Part shown: in pieces, positions 32,626-43,881 of the stretch
Layout of the letters: the number at the start of each line of letters is the position of its first letter
Numbering within the stretch: position 1 is the first letter of the stretch
NCBI GenBank assembly: GCA_014898425.1
Contig: RCSZ01000001.1
Coordinates: 1,860,001 to 1,924,000 of the forward strand
Length of the DNA: 64,000 bases
Reading direction: 5' to 3'
DNA from: Botryotinia globosa
Taxonomy: Eukaryota; Ascomycota; Leotiomycetes; Helotiales; Sclerotiniaceae
The notes under the pieces: model-generated
Seen by the model: the letters and a program-made list of their open reading frames with translations, nothing else
What the model was told of the DNA's origin: nothing
Database searches by the model: none
Made by a program: the position numbers and the translations under genes

Positions 32626-33311
32626 GATAGATGAGAGAATAAATATGATTGTTATGCTTCGTAGAAAAACAAGCAATCGAATATACTCCTCAGCTCTCAA
32701 AAAAGTTTTGTTGCACGTCTGTCCGCAAAACCAACTTTGGGGCTTTTGGGAAATTTATAAATTGGATTGCAGATCTGGAAAGAGGAAGGTTGCGCGATTA
32801 TAGAAAAAATTGTCCCGGGGGTTGGGAAGCAAACAATTGAGGTGCGACGGTGAGGGGCGTTTGGGGAGATTTTGGGAAAGGCTGTGGTGATGTCTCGAGG
32901 CTACTGATTTTACTCACCAAAATTTACGTCACCGCCTTGGGCAAAATCTTGAAATTGACCAATGAAATACATGCCGAGGTATAGCTTAAGTGCTGACCCT
33001 CAGGGTTTCTTCAAATTCACTAATGATGAGGCTGTCGTGGACAGTTCAGACGATGTATCCTTTGTAGATTGTCCTTATATGACATTGATTAGGTAGGTAG
33101 TCTATATCATTCATTCACAGCTTTTATGGAGAGAGACATTGCAATTCACCCACCAACCATCATCTCCACACACCTAATATTTCCATTCACCAAGGGAGAT
33201 AGTGCAAAGCAACCAAGTGATTGGCTTCAACAAATTAAGTCATTGGGTATTTGTACCTACAAATACCATAGGTATGTTAATCTACAAGTGTTGGGGAATG
33301 TCTATTCTACT
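32626..33311. other. Intergenic, nothing recognised
   Basis: About 690 bp between the GPATCH11-like start and the stop of the PPR gene on the same strand. A few short AT- and GT-rich stretches, no coding exon. Confidence 0.6.
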
Positions 33312-36022
33312 TTACACATCCAGCAATTCCTCATCTGCTGTGTTGTACACCATCCAAGGAACGCAATCAGGAACACCCATCATCTTCGCCGCCGTTTGGG
33401 ATGATTTGACGATATCCATACGTCCCTCTTGGCCACCGTTCACCTGTAGTGCAACGATACGTAGAAGGTCTGACAATAACGTTAATGCCTCCTCTGATTT
33501 TGCTTGCTCTCGCAAGTCATCATAGACTATTCCTAACTCCGCTAAAGCCTCAATTCTTTGCGATTGGAGCATTGCTAGAACTTTCGTGACTTGTCGCACT
33601 CTCTCCTTTGTACCCTTATTGATGTTGAGACGTCTTAGTGCGGGTCCAGTCGTAGCGCCAATTGCTGTTATTTGTAAAACAATGTTGCGTGCGGTATCAT
33701 CCGTAGGATATGTTCCAAAATACTTTTGCATAGCACGCAAGGCCACTGCAGTTCCTGGTTGGTCGTCTACCAACCCAAAGTTCAATATGATTGAGTTATA
33801 AAGGTCCTTCGGTAGATCATCTTTTCCGAGCTCTGCCTTCAACTCATGTCGCCATCTCATCATTTCTGCGAACAGTTCTGCGGGGGTAAAAAATGTATGA
33901 CGTCTATGTCTTTGCATATTCCTTTGCTTTAGACTATGCCACAATTGCAAAAATGTCTCAATGTTAGGCTTCACTCCGTCGCTGACGAAGGTATAGTACA
34001 TCTCTTTCGTATCCAAAGAGGATTTAGATTCAGCTTTGATTGCTGTGTTCATAAAGTAGGTATTTGCTGGAATTTTTGCTTTTCCTAATGTCGTATAAAG
34101 GTCCAAAAGTTGTTCATGCTTCTGCCCTTTCACATAGTGGCCCATAAGAATTGCAAATGTTTCGATTGTTGCAGGGGGGTGACGGTTGAAGCTGGTAAGT
34201 CTGTACTCTCGCTTGTTTGTCCCTCTTACAGCCGTCAAGGGAGGCAGCAACACCTTAACCCCTTGATCTCGAGCCTTAACGAAATCAAGTCTTGCTGCAA
34301 TCATAGACCAGCCCATTTCCTCAGCCAATTTTCGGTTCTTTAATTTGCCAGTACGGAACCAGGCACCCATAAGCCCATTTGTGAATTTGGCATCAGGGCA
34401 GATCCCGAAATCTCGCATTAAATCGAGTACTCTGCTGGCTTCGTCAAGTTCGCCACTGCCAATCAATTTTTTAATCCATTTTCCAAAGAAATACTTATTG
34501 TTCAGCATGGATGGAAATTCTTCATAATCTCGTGTTGTCAATGAGTCATACCGCAAAGCAGTGGGATCTTTCGAGAGCATCATATCTTTAAAGACTGCTA
34601 ATGCTTCACGATGTTTACCAGCTCGCATGAAAAGTCCGCTGATTACGTCATAATCCTCCATCTCCATACTCGATTTCATGTGTTTCCGAAAGTCAAGGTA
34701 GATATTCCAAGCTTCGAGCGTACGATTTTTGATCGTTGAGGCCAAGCAGCCTTGTATTGTGTGAATAAGAATACGGGCGCTGAGGGGATCGTTTGATCTT
34801 TGTATGACAATCGATGCTGCCTTTCTGGCTTCATCAATGTTGCCGTTCTCGGCAAACATCCGAGTACCAAGCTCCAAATATTGGTCTAAAAGACTTTCAT
34901 CTTTAGAAAAAGTCTGCCAAGCGGATTTCCATAGATCAATTGCGGTCCTTGGATCTCCTTCAACAAAGACAGCTTCGATGTATAACAACAATGTAGGCCC
35001 TCCGAGGTGTAAACCCGCTTTCTGCATATCTAATCCGAGTCGTCTCACATGCGCCATGCGGTCCAAATTTGTCGGGTCTGGTAATGAAATATAACCCCAA
35101 AGAAGTTTCCACGTCTCTGGAGAAACTTCACCAGGATCTGACAATATAGTTTTTCGGCATAAAATGTACTGCTTCCATAACTTAAGCATCAGGTTTTCAT
35201 TCATTTGAAAATCGCTACGACCATAATGATGATCAATTTTCTGCAATATGCTATTCAAAACTTTTAAATGAGGTCGGGCTGAGACAGAGTATGACTTTTC
35301 TGGAATTAATATAGAATTTGAGTTCGATCTCGGATTGGTGATGGAATTTGACTTTGTTTCTGGGGCGAGAAACTGTTGTGTTGTGGAAGAAGTCGGAGGT
35401 GGAGATAGCTCTGTGGAAGTCTCAGCTTCATCTACGACAATTAGCAGACGTACTACGAATCAGTAAATTGAGACTTGCCTTCCTCGATAGATTTTAAGAA
35501 GTAGTTCCGTATCTTTTGCCGGTCTTCTTCTGACATAGGGCCTGGCTTGTTGGTAATGCCTTCTAGTCTGTCCACCTCGGCTTGCAGGCGTTCTATCTTT
35601 GCATCCATTGCATCTTCCCATTCCTCCATATGGAGGCTTGGTTCTTCATCTTCGTTAACCTCCTCAAGTTCTTCCGCCGAAACTTCCCCAATATCTTCTT
35701 TTATTTCTCGAACTGCCTCTTGAAGACCTTCCAGCAATTCCTCCTCTTCAGGGTCAGCCTGCGCTTCTGTTCGAACGCCATCCGGAGTCTCGTCATAGTA
35801 TTTGTAAAAGGGCTCATCAGTCTGCTCAACTTGTTGCGTTTCCGTCTTCGAGGCAAGCGGTGGCACTTTTCCTCCTCTATCTATCGACCTCAGCGGGGCT
35901 TTTTGTGCAGTAAAATGTCTTGAAAGCCATGGTGCTCGCGGGGGGGTCTGTAGTTTTATTCGGCATGACTTGCATACGAAACCACGAATACTAGAAGTGA
36001 AATTGGTGGGTGGCGGCGGCAT
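33312..36022 (-). CDS. Mitochondrial pentatricopeptide-repeat-type protein
   Basis: Two exons, 36022-35479 and 35431-33312, total 887 aa. The only frame-keeping join uses a GC-AG intron of 47 nt (donor AG|GCAAGT, branch GCTAAT, acceptor GTAG). The nearby GT (AAGTCT) would create a stop. The N-terminus (MPPPPTNFTSSIRGFVCKSCRIKLQ... APWLSRHFTAQKAPLRS) is basic and hydroxylated, like a mitochondrial presequence, and has a CxxC. An acidic coiled-coil segment (about 90-170) precedes many paired helices with PPR character (REALAVFKDMMLSKDPTALRYDSL, ASRVLDLMRDFGICPDAKFTNGLMGAWFRTGKL, LLDLYTTLGKAKIPANTYFMNTAIKA). Such proteins bind organellar RNA to promote maturation or translation of specific mitochondrial mRNAs; the target cannot be told from sequence. 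The start is the first ATG; upstream codons are non-ATG. Confidence 0.85.
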
Positions 36023-36200
36023 AAGTATTGATGTTGATGGGTCCAATAAAAAAAGTTGAGGTGCGGGAAACTTTTTTTTGATAAGCTATGATGCGCACTG
36101 CGCAGCATGACTTCGCTTCCCATTCGCGACAACAAATCACGACCACGTCGAAATCTCACGCGTACCCCTTTCTTTTTCAATCGATTGATATCAATTAAAA
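36023..36200. promoter_or_regulatory. Short divergent promoter between PPR gene and ORC3
   Basis: Only 178 bp separate the two start codons, so the genes must share a bidirectional promoter or overlap in their leaders. The segment contains a short T/A run and CGCACTGCGCAG-like GC-rich sequence near 36,095-36,105. Confidence 0.7.
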
Positions 36201-38644
36201 ATGTCTATAAACGGGGATAATAATAGCGTTACTGGATTTGATGGAACAGAGCATCAGGTAAGTTGTATTCCAAATTCTACTCTGCACCGAACTAATTTTC
36301 CATAGGCGGCCTATGTATTTACTCCTGCTTCTATACCTTCAGAAGACCTACTTCAGCGACCTAAGAAGCGTAGGAAGGTAGGAAAGGCGGCAACAAAAGC
36401 CCCTGATATCAATGGCGATGCAGAGCCTTTCAAACTTGCACCATTGTTTGATGAGAAGGAGTCTCATGAACTTTCAAATCTACGTTTAAACTTATTTAAC
36501 AAGTATTGGCCGGAAACAGAAACGAAAATCCAGGCATGTATCCTAAACTATACGATTTCAACATTATAGCTGGCTAATACCATGATAGTCAATTCTGAAT
36601 GAAGCAAATGAGGGCACTTTGTCAGAGGTCACATCCTTTGTAGAGAATGAAAGGTATGCATAATCTGGTATAATTAGTGAGCTGGAGTCTGATAGACACT
36701 CAAAGGAGCATAGGCAAGGTCCCAGCAGGGTTCATTGTAACTGGGCCAAATATCGCGTCTCAAGGCTTGCTTTTTGAACAACTTTCAACAAGACTTTCCA
36801 ACGAGTTTAATGGTCCTGTTGTCACTCTTAGATCCGGAGAATCGTCAAACTTGAAGGTACTACTTAAAAAGCTTATTAGAGATGTTACTCATCAAAAGTT
36901 AAATGGCGAAGACGAGAATGACAATTTCCTTGAGCAAGATGTGAGTTAATATTTCCAAACACTCACCTGATATAGTCTTGCTGATTCTCTAGGGTCGTAA
37001 ACTTCTGAACTATGATTTGGAAATCATTCATGGTTATGTTAAAGCCCACGGGTGTGATAAAGTGATCGTATCATTTCAGGATAGTGAAGCATTTGACTCT
37101 GGTCTGCTTGGAGACGCAATATCCTTGTTTAGGTAAGTCAATATGTCTGTTCCTTCTTCTGTCTACTTTTTAATACTTAAGACCTCAGCTCCTGGCTAGA
37201 TCGCATCCCATTTCTTCTATTATTTGGAATTGCTACATCCGTCGAGTTATTCCAAGAACGACTTTCTCGTGTCGCTGCTCGATCTTTACATGGAGCACAA
37301 TTCGATGTGGAGCAAACAAGCTCCATCCTTGAAAATATATTCTTAGAAGTTATCGCTGGACCAGATGCTCCAATAAGACTGGGACCAGGCATTCTATCGA
37401 GTCTTATGGAACGTCAAAATGATCATGTTCAGAGTGTACAAGCTTTTGTTGGGGCTTTAAAGGTATTACTTCTCTTGAATTTTTAGGCAAATGTTTACTT
37501 ACATGGTTAGTATGCGTACATGTGTCATTTCTATGCCAACCCTTTGAGCATAGTCCTGGGCCTCGCAGACGAACTTGAATTGGGACCCCTTCTGCAAATA
37601 GAGCATTTTGAAGCTATTAGAATGCTTCCATCATTTCAAAAACATACTGAAAGGCTTGTAGATCAAGGCGAATTAGACCGTGCCATGGGGTTGGTTAACG
37701 ATGATGAGCTCCTTATGCAAGAGGTAGAAAATTCTATCCAAGGCAAAGATCATGCGGTGCAGAAGATTCTCAGAATCATGCATATTCTAATTACTTTGGC
37801 AGTCGAAGTACCAGAGAAGATCGATCTCTATATTAAAGCATCAACTGGTTCATTAAAGAACTCTGAAATTGTGCGTACCATTGTGGATTCAATTAAACGC
37901 GCAAGTCTCGATGATTTTCTAGGGATCATTACCTCACTCAAAGAAACCGTAGAGGGTGGAAGCACTGAGCTGAATCTTGAATCATGGTCGGATATGGAAT
38001 CTGAATTCTATTCAGAAATTGCAAGTATCATGGAAGACGCTTCATCACTCGCAGGCTCGGATACTGGAAAGTCTATCCGCAGCAGTTACAACAAAGCACT
38101 CCGCACTACAATTATTTCTCAGAAGGTCCAAATTAGCCAGGATAGATCAGTACTCACAAAGCAAGACAAAGAGTTCACAGCGCTCGTTGACCACTTAATT
38201 CAAGTCATACAGAATTTCGTGGATGTGGACAAATTACAAGATCAATTCGTTTCCGAAATTTGGCTCTACGATCTCAGGTTGCCCTATCTAGATGCCTTTA
38301 CACCTAAACCCCGGTTTACAATCGAACGGGCCCTTTCCTCACCGCACGACTATCTTTCTTGTGCATGTTGTGACCCCACGAAAGAGGGAGCACTAATGTC
38401 TCATCCACCTACCGCGATTCTATACAAACTGTTCTTAGAAGCAGGAAACTTGATTAATATTTTCGATCTCTGGACTGCCTTTATTGCTAACCTGGGACCG
38501 GAATACGACGAGGGCGAAGAGAGCGAAAGACAAGCTTTGATGTTATTTTATAGAGGACTTGCAGATTTGAAATTGTTGGGCATGATCAAGCAGAGTAGGA
38601 AAAAGACGGATCACTTGACGAAATTAGCCTGGAAGGGTTTGTAA
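36201..38644 (+). CDS. ORC3: Origin recognition complex subunit 3
   Basis: Component of ORC, which marks replication origins and loads MCM. Seven exons: 36201-36257, 36306-36533, 36589-36653, 36706-36940, 36993-37132, 37189-37462 and 37511-38644, total 710 aa. Intron 2 appears to be GC-AG (CAG|GCATGT...ATAG): GT alternatives nearby give stops. Diagnostic blocks: KVPAGFIVTGPNIASQGLLFEQL (divergent Walker A region without a functional P-loop lysine), SSWLDRIPFLLLFGIATSVELFQERL (spliced across exons 5 and 6), and KYAYMCHFYANPLSI across exons 6 and 7. The C-terminus has the winged-helix part (FLEAGNLINIFDLWTAFI and LKLLGMIKQSRKKTDHLTKLAWKGL). The short first exon is supported by frame and consensus donor GTAAGT. 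Confidence 0.93.
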
Positions 38645-38783
38645 ACTTGGGGTCACTAGGTGGCAGGATATGAGAAATGATAGAGGATGCAGTTTAAATA
38701 TAATCATATTAATCTTCGAATGCAAATGCAAATGCTCAACGCATCAAATAATACGTATCTAGTCGTCCGTCAGCACCCAAAAT

Positions 38784-39194
38784 CTAATACCACTGATTCT
38801 TATTCCTAAACATCTCCTCTTCGGCCCTTCTGACCCTCTCCTGTCTAACTCTCCTCTCAATTTCCTCGACACTCTCAACCGGACTTTCACACCCTCTCAA
38901 CCCAATAAATCTTCCCAGCCTCCTCCTCTTGGTCTCCAAATCCGCATTTACGTCCCAATACACTGGACACGGATAATGCATCGTCCACTGAGAAGGAGTG
39001 CGCTGATGATAAAAATGCGCGAGCTCGTCTAATTCCGTGGATGTGAGAAGCCAGAAATTCAGAAGTTTCTTGGGAAACGAGGGATGGATTTGTCCTGTTG
39101 TGAGACGAACGAGTGGTGCAAGGGGAAGGGCCATTTGAGATATTTTGGCGGCGAGCTCGGGATTGGTTTTGCTGAGACGGGTCATGGTTGACAT
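38784..39194 (-). CDS. Small conserved-looking protein of unknown function
   Basis: One exon of 136 aa. It starts MSTMTRLSKTNPELAAKISQMALPLAPLVRLTTGQIHPSFP, continues with LLNFWLLTSTELDELAHFYHQRTPSQWTMHYPCPVYW, and ends in a basic/acidic helix (ESVEEIERRVRQERVRRAEEEMF). The dense aromatic core and the defined ends suggest a genuine, conserved fungal protein, but I cannot name a family. No signal peptide or membrane helix. It is convergent with ORC3, 140 bp apart. A mitochondrial or nuclear location cannot be told. Confidence 0.7.
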   Translation of the reverse strand: MSTMTRLSKTNPELAAKISQMALPLAPLVRLTTGQIHPSFPKKLLNFWLLTSTELDELAHFYHQRTPSQWTMHYPCPVYWDVNADLETKRRRLGRFIGLRGCESPVESVEEIERRVRQERVRRAEEEMFRNKNQWY

Positions 39195-40141
39195 GGTTGA
39201 ATTGTAGTGTATCTTGTATGCGGTTTGAGGTTTGTGGGTGATGAGATGAGTTGAGTTGATATGTTTTGGTTTGAGTACCGTACAGTATTGGTTACGACTG
39301 GGTTGCGTGACGGTTTTGGTGGTGGTGATTAGTGTGAAGCTATGAATGTATATAAAGATATTTCCGCAATGAATCAGACGAGGGGAGAGTATATAATTCT
39401 ATGATAACTATATTCGCAAAAGGATGAAGAAGATTATTCGCAAAGCTGCCAGCAGCGTAAAGATATAAGTCTAGGATGAAAGTCAAAGTATAGAAAAAAC
39501 GAAATATAGGAAATTTTGCGGATGCCAGATACCGATAGAGATGAATAGATAAATAGGGGAATGGAAGGTTCTTGTAGTTTTTTTCTTATTATGAGACTTG
39601 ATTGTGTTGAAGAATTTCTTTGTATTTGAGATCAACCTGGGCTTTGTTGCAGGATCATGTCTTTGATGTTGTTGTACTCTGAGATCTATTTTTGAGACTT
39701 GAGTGAAAGGACTCTTGAGACAGCCCTTGTGGAAGGTTCTGACAAGGCGTTTATGATGAATTCTCTCAAAGAACCTGTCTATGCAAAAGTCTAAAATAGC
39801 GACAACTAGAAAGACGCCTAGGTCCAAGTACGAATATGTCTACTTTAGAGAAGACTTAAACGTTGCAGTGAGAACCACTTCATATAGTCATGTGATGTGA
39901 AGAAAATGATAAGGCTTGGAAGTAAATCGTACAAAAATCGAAAGGCCCGCTGGCCCTCTAGGTGCTACATTTTATATTGTGTCTAACCAGTGATTTGGAC
40001 TGGTTACTACAAATTTTGATACACCCCTCGTGAACTATGCATGCAATATCTTACAGCCGCAAAAACGCCAGACACCAAAAACGCCTCGTGCGGGAAAGAT
40101 TCATGCCACTGTACAGTGCCCAGCAGCTAATAAAACACGCT
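39195..40141. other. Intergenic, nothing recognised
   Basis: About 950 bp between two minus-strand genes. One 114-codon minus-strand frame (39,483-39,827) has no family features. I see no RNA gene. Confidence 0.6.
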
Positions 40142-41005
40142 TTATTTCTTTCCCTTCTTCTTCCTGTTGGGGCTTCCTTGTTCGCTAGCTGCTGGCCCAC
40201 CTCCTTGAACTAGAATGGCATCCTCGTCGCTCATGACACTCTGGGCCTTGATTGGTGAGGTAAACTTGGATGCCTTGGCTTCTGCTTCTTGATCTAACTC
40301 TTTCATAAATTCTGACTGGATTGAGGCTCGACGTTTCTCCCACCACTCCTTCTCAGATTGGGTTCTGGCTTGAATGTCATCGAGGCTCTTTCTGAACTGA
40401 TTATTCGTGTAGATTTCGTTGGCGGACTGGAAGATTGTCTGTCCCCAGTTTGATGCCAATCCATTTGCCTATTCATGGTTAACTGTATTCAATTTCACCA
40501 AGCTACTAGTGAGAGAAAGCTCAGCTTACCTCCATAACCACATCCCTAAGCTCCTCTTCCATTTCTTTCTCTGCTCTCAAGAATCTTTGCCATAGATCAT
40601 CGCCAACACTTCCCCTCTGTAATAAGGTACTGCATGCTTGCTTCGCTGTTCTAATGTGAATAATTCGGTAGATATCTTCGACAGCCCTTCTTAATAAAGC
40701 CGCTCGAATAAGCTCCGCTGGTACTTTTGGCGTTTTCTCGTCCCCCTCTTCTGGCTCAAGATGGGCTAGAGAAAAGTAAATGTTCCTTTGCAGATGTGGT
40801 GGAAACCAAGGCGCAAGCGTCGCAGATTTAACTATGAGTACCTGTTAACTTTGCGCATAATATGAAAGCCAGATTTTAACTAACCTGCTATGCGCTTTCT
40901 ATATAAAGAAGAAAATGTTACTAGAGATCCGACGAGGACAACGACATATGCGAAAGGAAGTATTAGACCACGGAGGGTGGTTGCGTAATCGAAGTCTTTA
41001 AACAT
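40142..41005 (-). CDS. SEC66: Translocation protein Sec66 (Sec71), ER post-translational translocon
   Basis: Subunit of the Sec62/Sec63 complex for post-translational import into the ER. Three exons: 41005-40885, 40831-40530 and 40468-40142 (donors GTTAGT, GTAAGC), total 249 aa. It begins MFKDFDYATTLRGLILPFAYVVVLVGSLVTFSSLYRK, a single N-terminal membrane anchor. The conserved core follows: KSATLAPWFPPHLQRNIYFSL, then LLRRAVEDIYRIIHIRTAKQACSTLLQRGSVGDDLWQRFLRAEKEMEEEL, then SNWGQTIFQSANEI. The tail is charged and basic (NRKKKGKK). All joins are frame-consistent. Confidence 0.95.
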
Positions 41006-41790
41006 GGTTGCTGCTGTCACTATGTCGAACACAAATCAACAATCTTTGAGCCTTCCCAGAGATTTGGGATATATCGAATCGAAAGAGGGCCAATGTCTAG
41101 GAAGGGTGGTTGAAATTTTCCGACAAAGACGGTGCGATTGTTGGAGGTATCAAAATAGTAGATTTCCTGTTATGTGTTGTGTGTCCTTTATTAATCTTTA
41201 ATTCTATCACATTCTGCCACTTCAGGACAAATAACCTTAAAGTCACTTTTTTTGACTAAGTAGACAAGCTTATCGCTAATAAATGAATAACCAATTAAAT
41301 CAATTTAACCCGATTTAGTTCTTCTTAAATTCCATCCTTGTAATTCTTATATAATGGTCATAGATAGTATTTATACCAAATTCTTATAATTCTTATAATT
41401 CTTATAATTCTTATAATTCGTATTACAAAGGCGGTGAATTACCTACCCAGGTAAGTGGCATGGCAGTTCTCGATGGTTCTTACCTACCTAACTGCTTTCC
41501 GTAGGCTACCGAATTCTGACGTACACAGTCGTCTTCCTAGCCTTCATAGTGGGATCAGTATTATTTATTACTTTTAGAGCTTAAAGAGCTTCAATTTACA
41601 CAATTAACAATCCAAACAATCCAAACAACCCAACATCTCAACATCTCAAGAATTACTATAAGAACCTCAAAGATTTTGTCTCTTAATACTAACTTTTTGT
41701 CTTTTGTTCTTTAATACAATACTTCTACCTCGAATACATTTCACCTATTTGAATAAACTTAAGAAACAAACTACTTGATAAGAGGTCAAG
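41006..41790. other. Divergent promoter region with TTCTTATAA repeats
   Basis: About 785 bp between the divergent SEC66 and NPL4 genes. A 9-nt repeat, TTCTTATAA, occurs about four times at 41,381-41,418. Pyrimidine/AT-rich leader sequence precedes NPL4. No exon recognised. Confidence 0.6.
41381..41418. repeat. TTCTTATAA tandem repeat
   Basis: About four direct copies of a 9-nt AT-rich unit in the NPL4/SEC66 intergenic region. Confidence 0.85.
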
Positions 41791-43881
41791 ATGCTTTTAA
41801 GATTTCGTGGTCCTGATGGAACAGTTCGTATTACTGTTGAAGCAAATGAAACTTTTGCTCAACTTGGCGAGAAGGTTAGTCTAAGATATGCTGTATGTAT
41901 TGTAGTGAACTTCTGCTAATCTGCTATAGCTTGTAAAACTCCTACCTGAGAACATCGACCCAAAGACATTAACACTTTCAAATGCGCCGAGTGGTGGTGA
42001 GGTCAAGTCTCTTGTAGAAATTGCAAGAGCCAAAGTCTCGCAGATTGGTCTGAAGTAAGTCGGGTATATGTAAAGCCTCTAGAATGTTGTATTGACCAAC
42101 TGAAGGAATGGTGACATGGTATTCATAAATTATCAGCTCTTGGATAGTCTTTCAAATGGCAATGCTACCCCCTCCACCTCGACTGGTCCTCCGTCTCAGC
42201 TCGCCTCGTCAACAAATCGTTTAAATGGACATGTCGTTTTACCTGAATCAATACCTATCGATGTTCCAGCTCAAGAAGTAACTTCGCCATCGGAAAAGAT
42301 CAAGAACCCGTGGGAATTAGTCAAACAATCTGATCTCGATAATAGGCTAGACAAGAAAGATGGAAAGATTCCCAGAAAGAAGGACCAAAAGATGTGTCGA
42401 CATGGTGAAAAGGGAATGTGCGACTACTGTATGCCGTTAGAGCCATTCAATGCGGAATACCTGGCCGAGAAAAAGATCAAGAACCTCTCCTTTCACTCGT
42501 ATCTGCGAAAGATCAACTCGGCGACCAACAAGCCAGAGCTAGGAAGTTCCTTTATGCCACCATTGACGGAGCCGTATTACCGTGTGAAGAAAAACTGCCC
42601 GTCAGGGCATCCTCAGTGGCCCGAGGGTATTTGTACTAAGTGCCAACCGAGCGCAATCACTTTACAGCCGCAAGCATTCCGTATGGTGGATCATGTTGAA
42701 TTCGCTCAAGCAAGCCTCATCGAAAACCTACTCCAATTCTGGAGGGCGACAGGTGCACAACGTTTTGGGTATTTATATGGTCGCTACGAGGAGTATACAG
42801 AGGTGCCATTGGGGGTCAAGGCTGTTGTGGAAGCTATTTACGAACCGCCACAAGTGGACGAACTCGATGGCGTCACATTAAACGAGTGGGAATCCGAAAA
42901 GGATATCGATGAGATTGCGAGATTGTGTGGCATGGAGAGAGTTGGTGTCATCTGGACTGATCTCATTGACTCAGGCGTAGGAGATGGCACTGTCTTATGC
43001 AAGAGACATATTGATTCATACTATTTATCATCGCTGGAAATCGCATTTGCAGCACGTTTACAAGCAAAGCACCCAAAGCCAACGAAATGGAGTGATACGG
43101 GCAAATTTGGGTCCAATTTTGTTACCTGTGTAGTGACAGCCGATGAGACCGGAGGAATCGCCATATCTGCATATCAAGTCTCCAACTCAGCCGTGGAAAT
43201 GGTTCGAGCAGATATTGTCGAACCATCCGCTGATCCTGCTGTGATGATCGTTCGCAGCGAAGGAGATGATGATTCCGATACGAGCGCACGATACATTCCT
43301 GAGGTCTTCTTCCGAAAGATTAATGAGTATGGTAGAAGTGTTCAAGAGAATGCTAAGCCATCTTTCCCTGTAGAATATTTACTCGTCACATTGACTCATG
43401 GCTTTCCTAGCGATCCTAAGCCAGCATTCATGGCTAAGAGTTCTTTCACTATTGAAAATCGCTTGGTCCTTGGCCAGGAACAAGATCTCAAGGACGTTGG
43501 AAAGCAATTAGGACTTGACAAGAGCGGACAACTCACTCAATCTCCTGATGGCGTCCTCGCGGTGTCTGACTTCCATCTCCTATGCTTCATCTATAGTATG
43601 GGTATTTTAAGCAAAGTTCGTACCAACTTTTCCTTTGTCCGCACCCATAAGCATGATACTAACACAACCATTCGTAGGAAGAAATGGCACTTCTCTGCCG
43701 TGTGGCAACTCAACACGATTTAGCAGACGGATACCAATTGATAGCAACCCCTGGCTGGGCAAATTTCCTTGCAATTTTACAATCGACTGGTGAGCGACCC
43801 CCAAAACGTCAGTCGCCGTCCGATGACGATGGTCCTGCGGAGCGTCTTGCTAAAAGGGTTGGCGGGGTTAGGCTAGATTGA
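41791..43881 (+). CDS. NPL4: Nuclear protein localization protein 4 (Cdc48-Ufd1-Npl4 cofactor)
   Basis: Substrate-recruiting partner of the Cdc48/p97 segregase in ER-associated degradation and other ubiquitin-dependent extraction. Four exons: 41791-41874, 41930-42054, 42106-43615 and 43678-43881 (donors GTTAGT, GTAAGT, GTTCGT), total 640 aa. The N-terminal ubiquitin-like domain starts [28 protein letters not shown]. The zf-NPL4 region carries [12 protein letters not shown] (about residue 165) and [19 protein letters not shown]. An inactive MPN domain follows ([35 protein letters not shown]). The C-terminus ([40 protein letters not shown]) is family-specific and spans the last intron. Confidence 0.97.
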
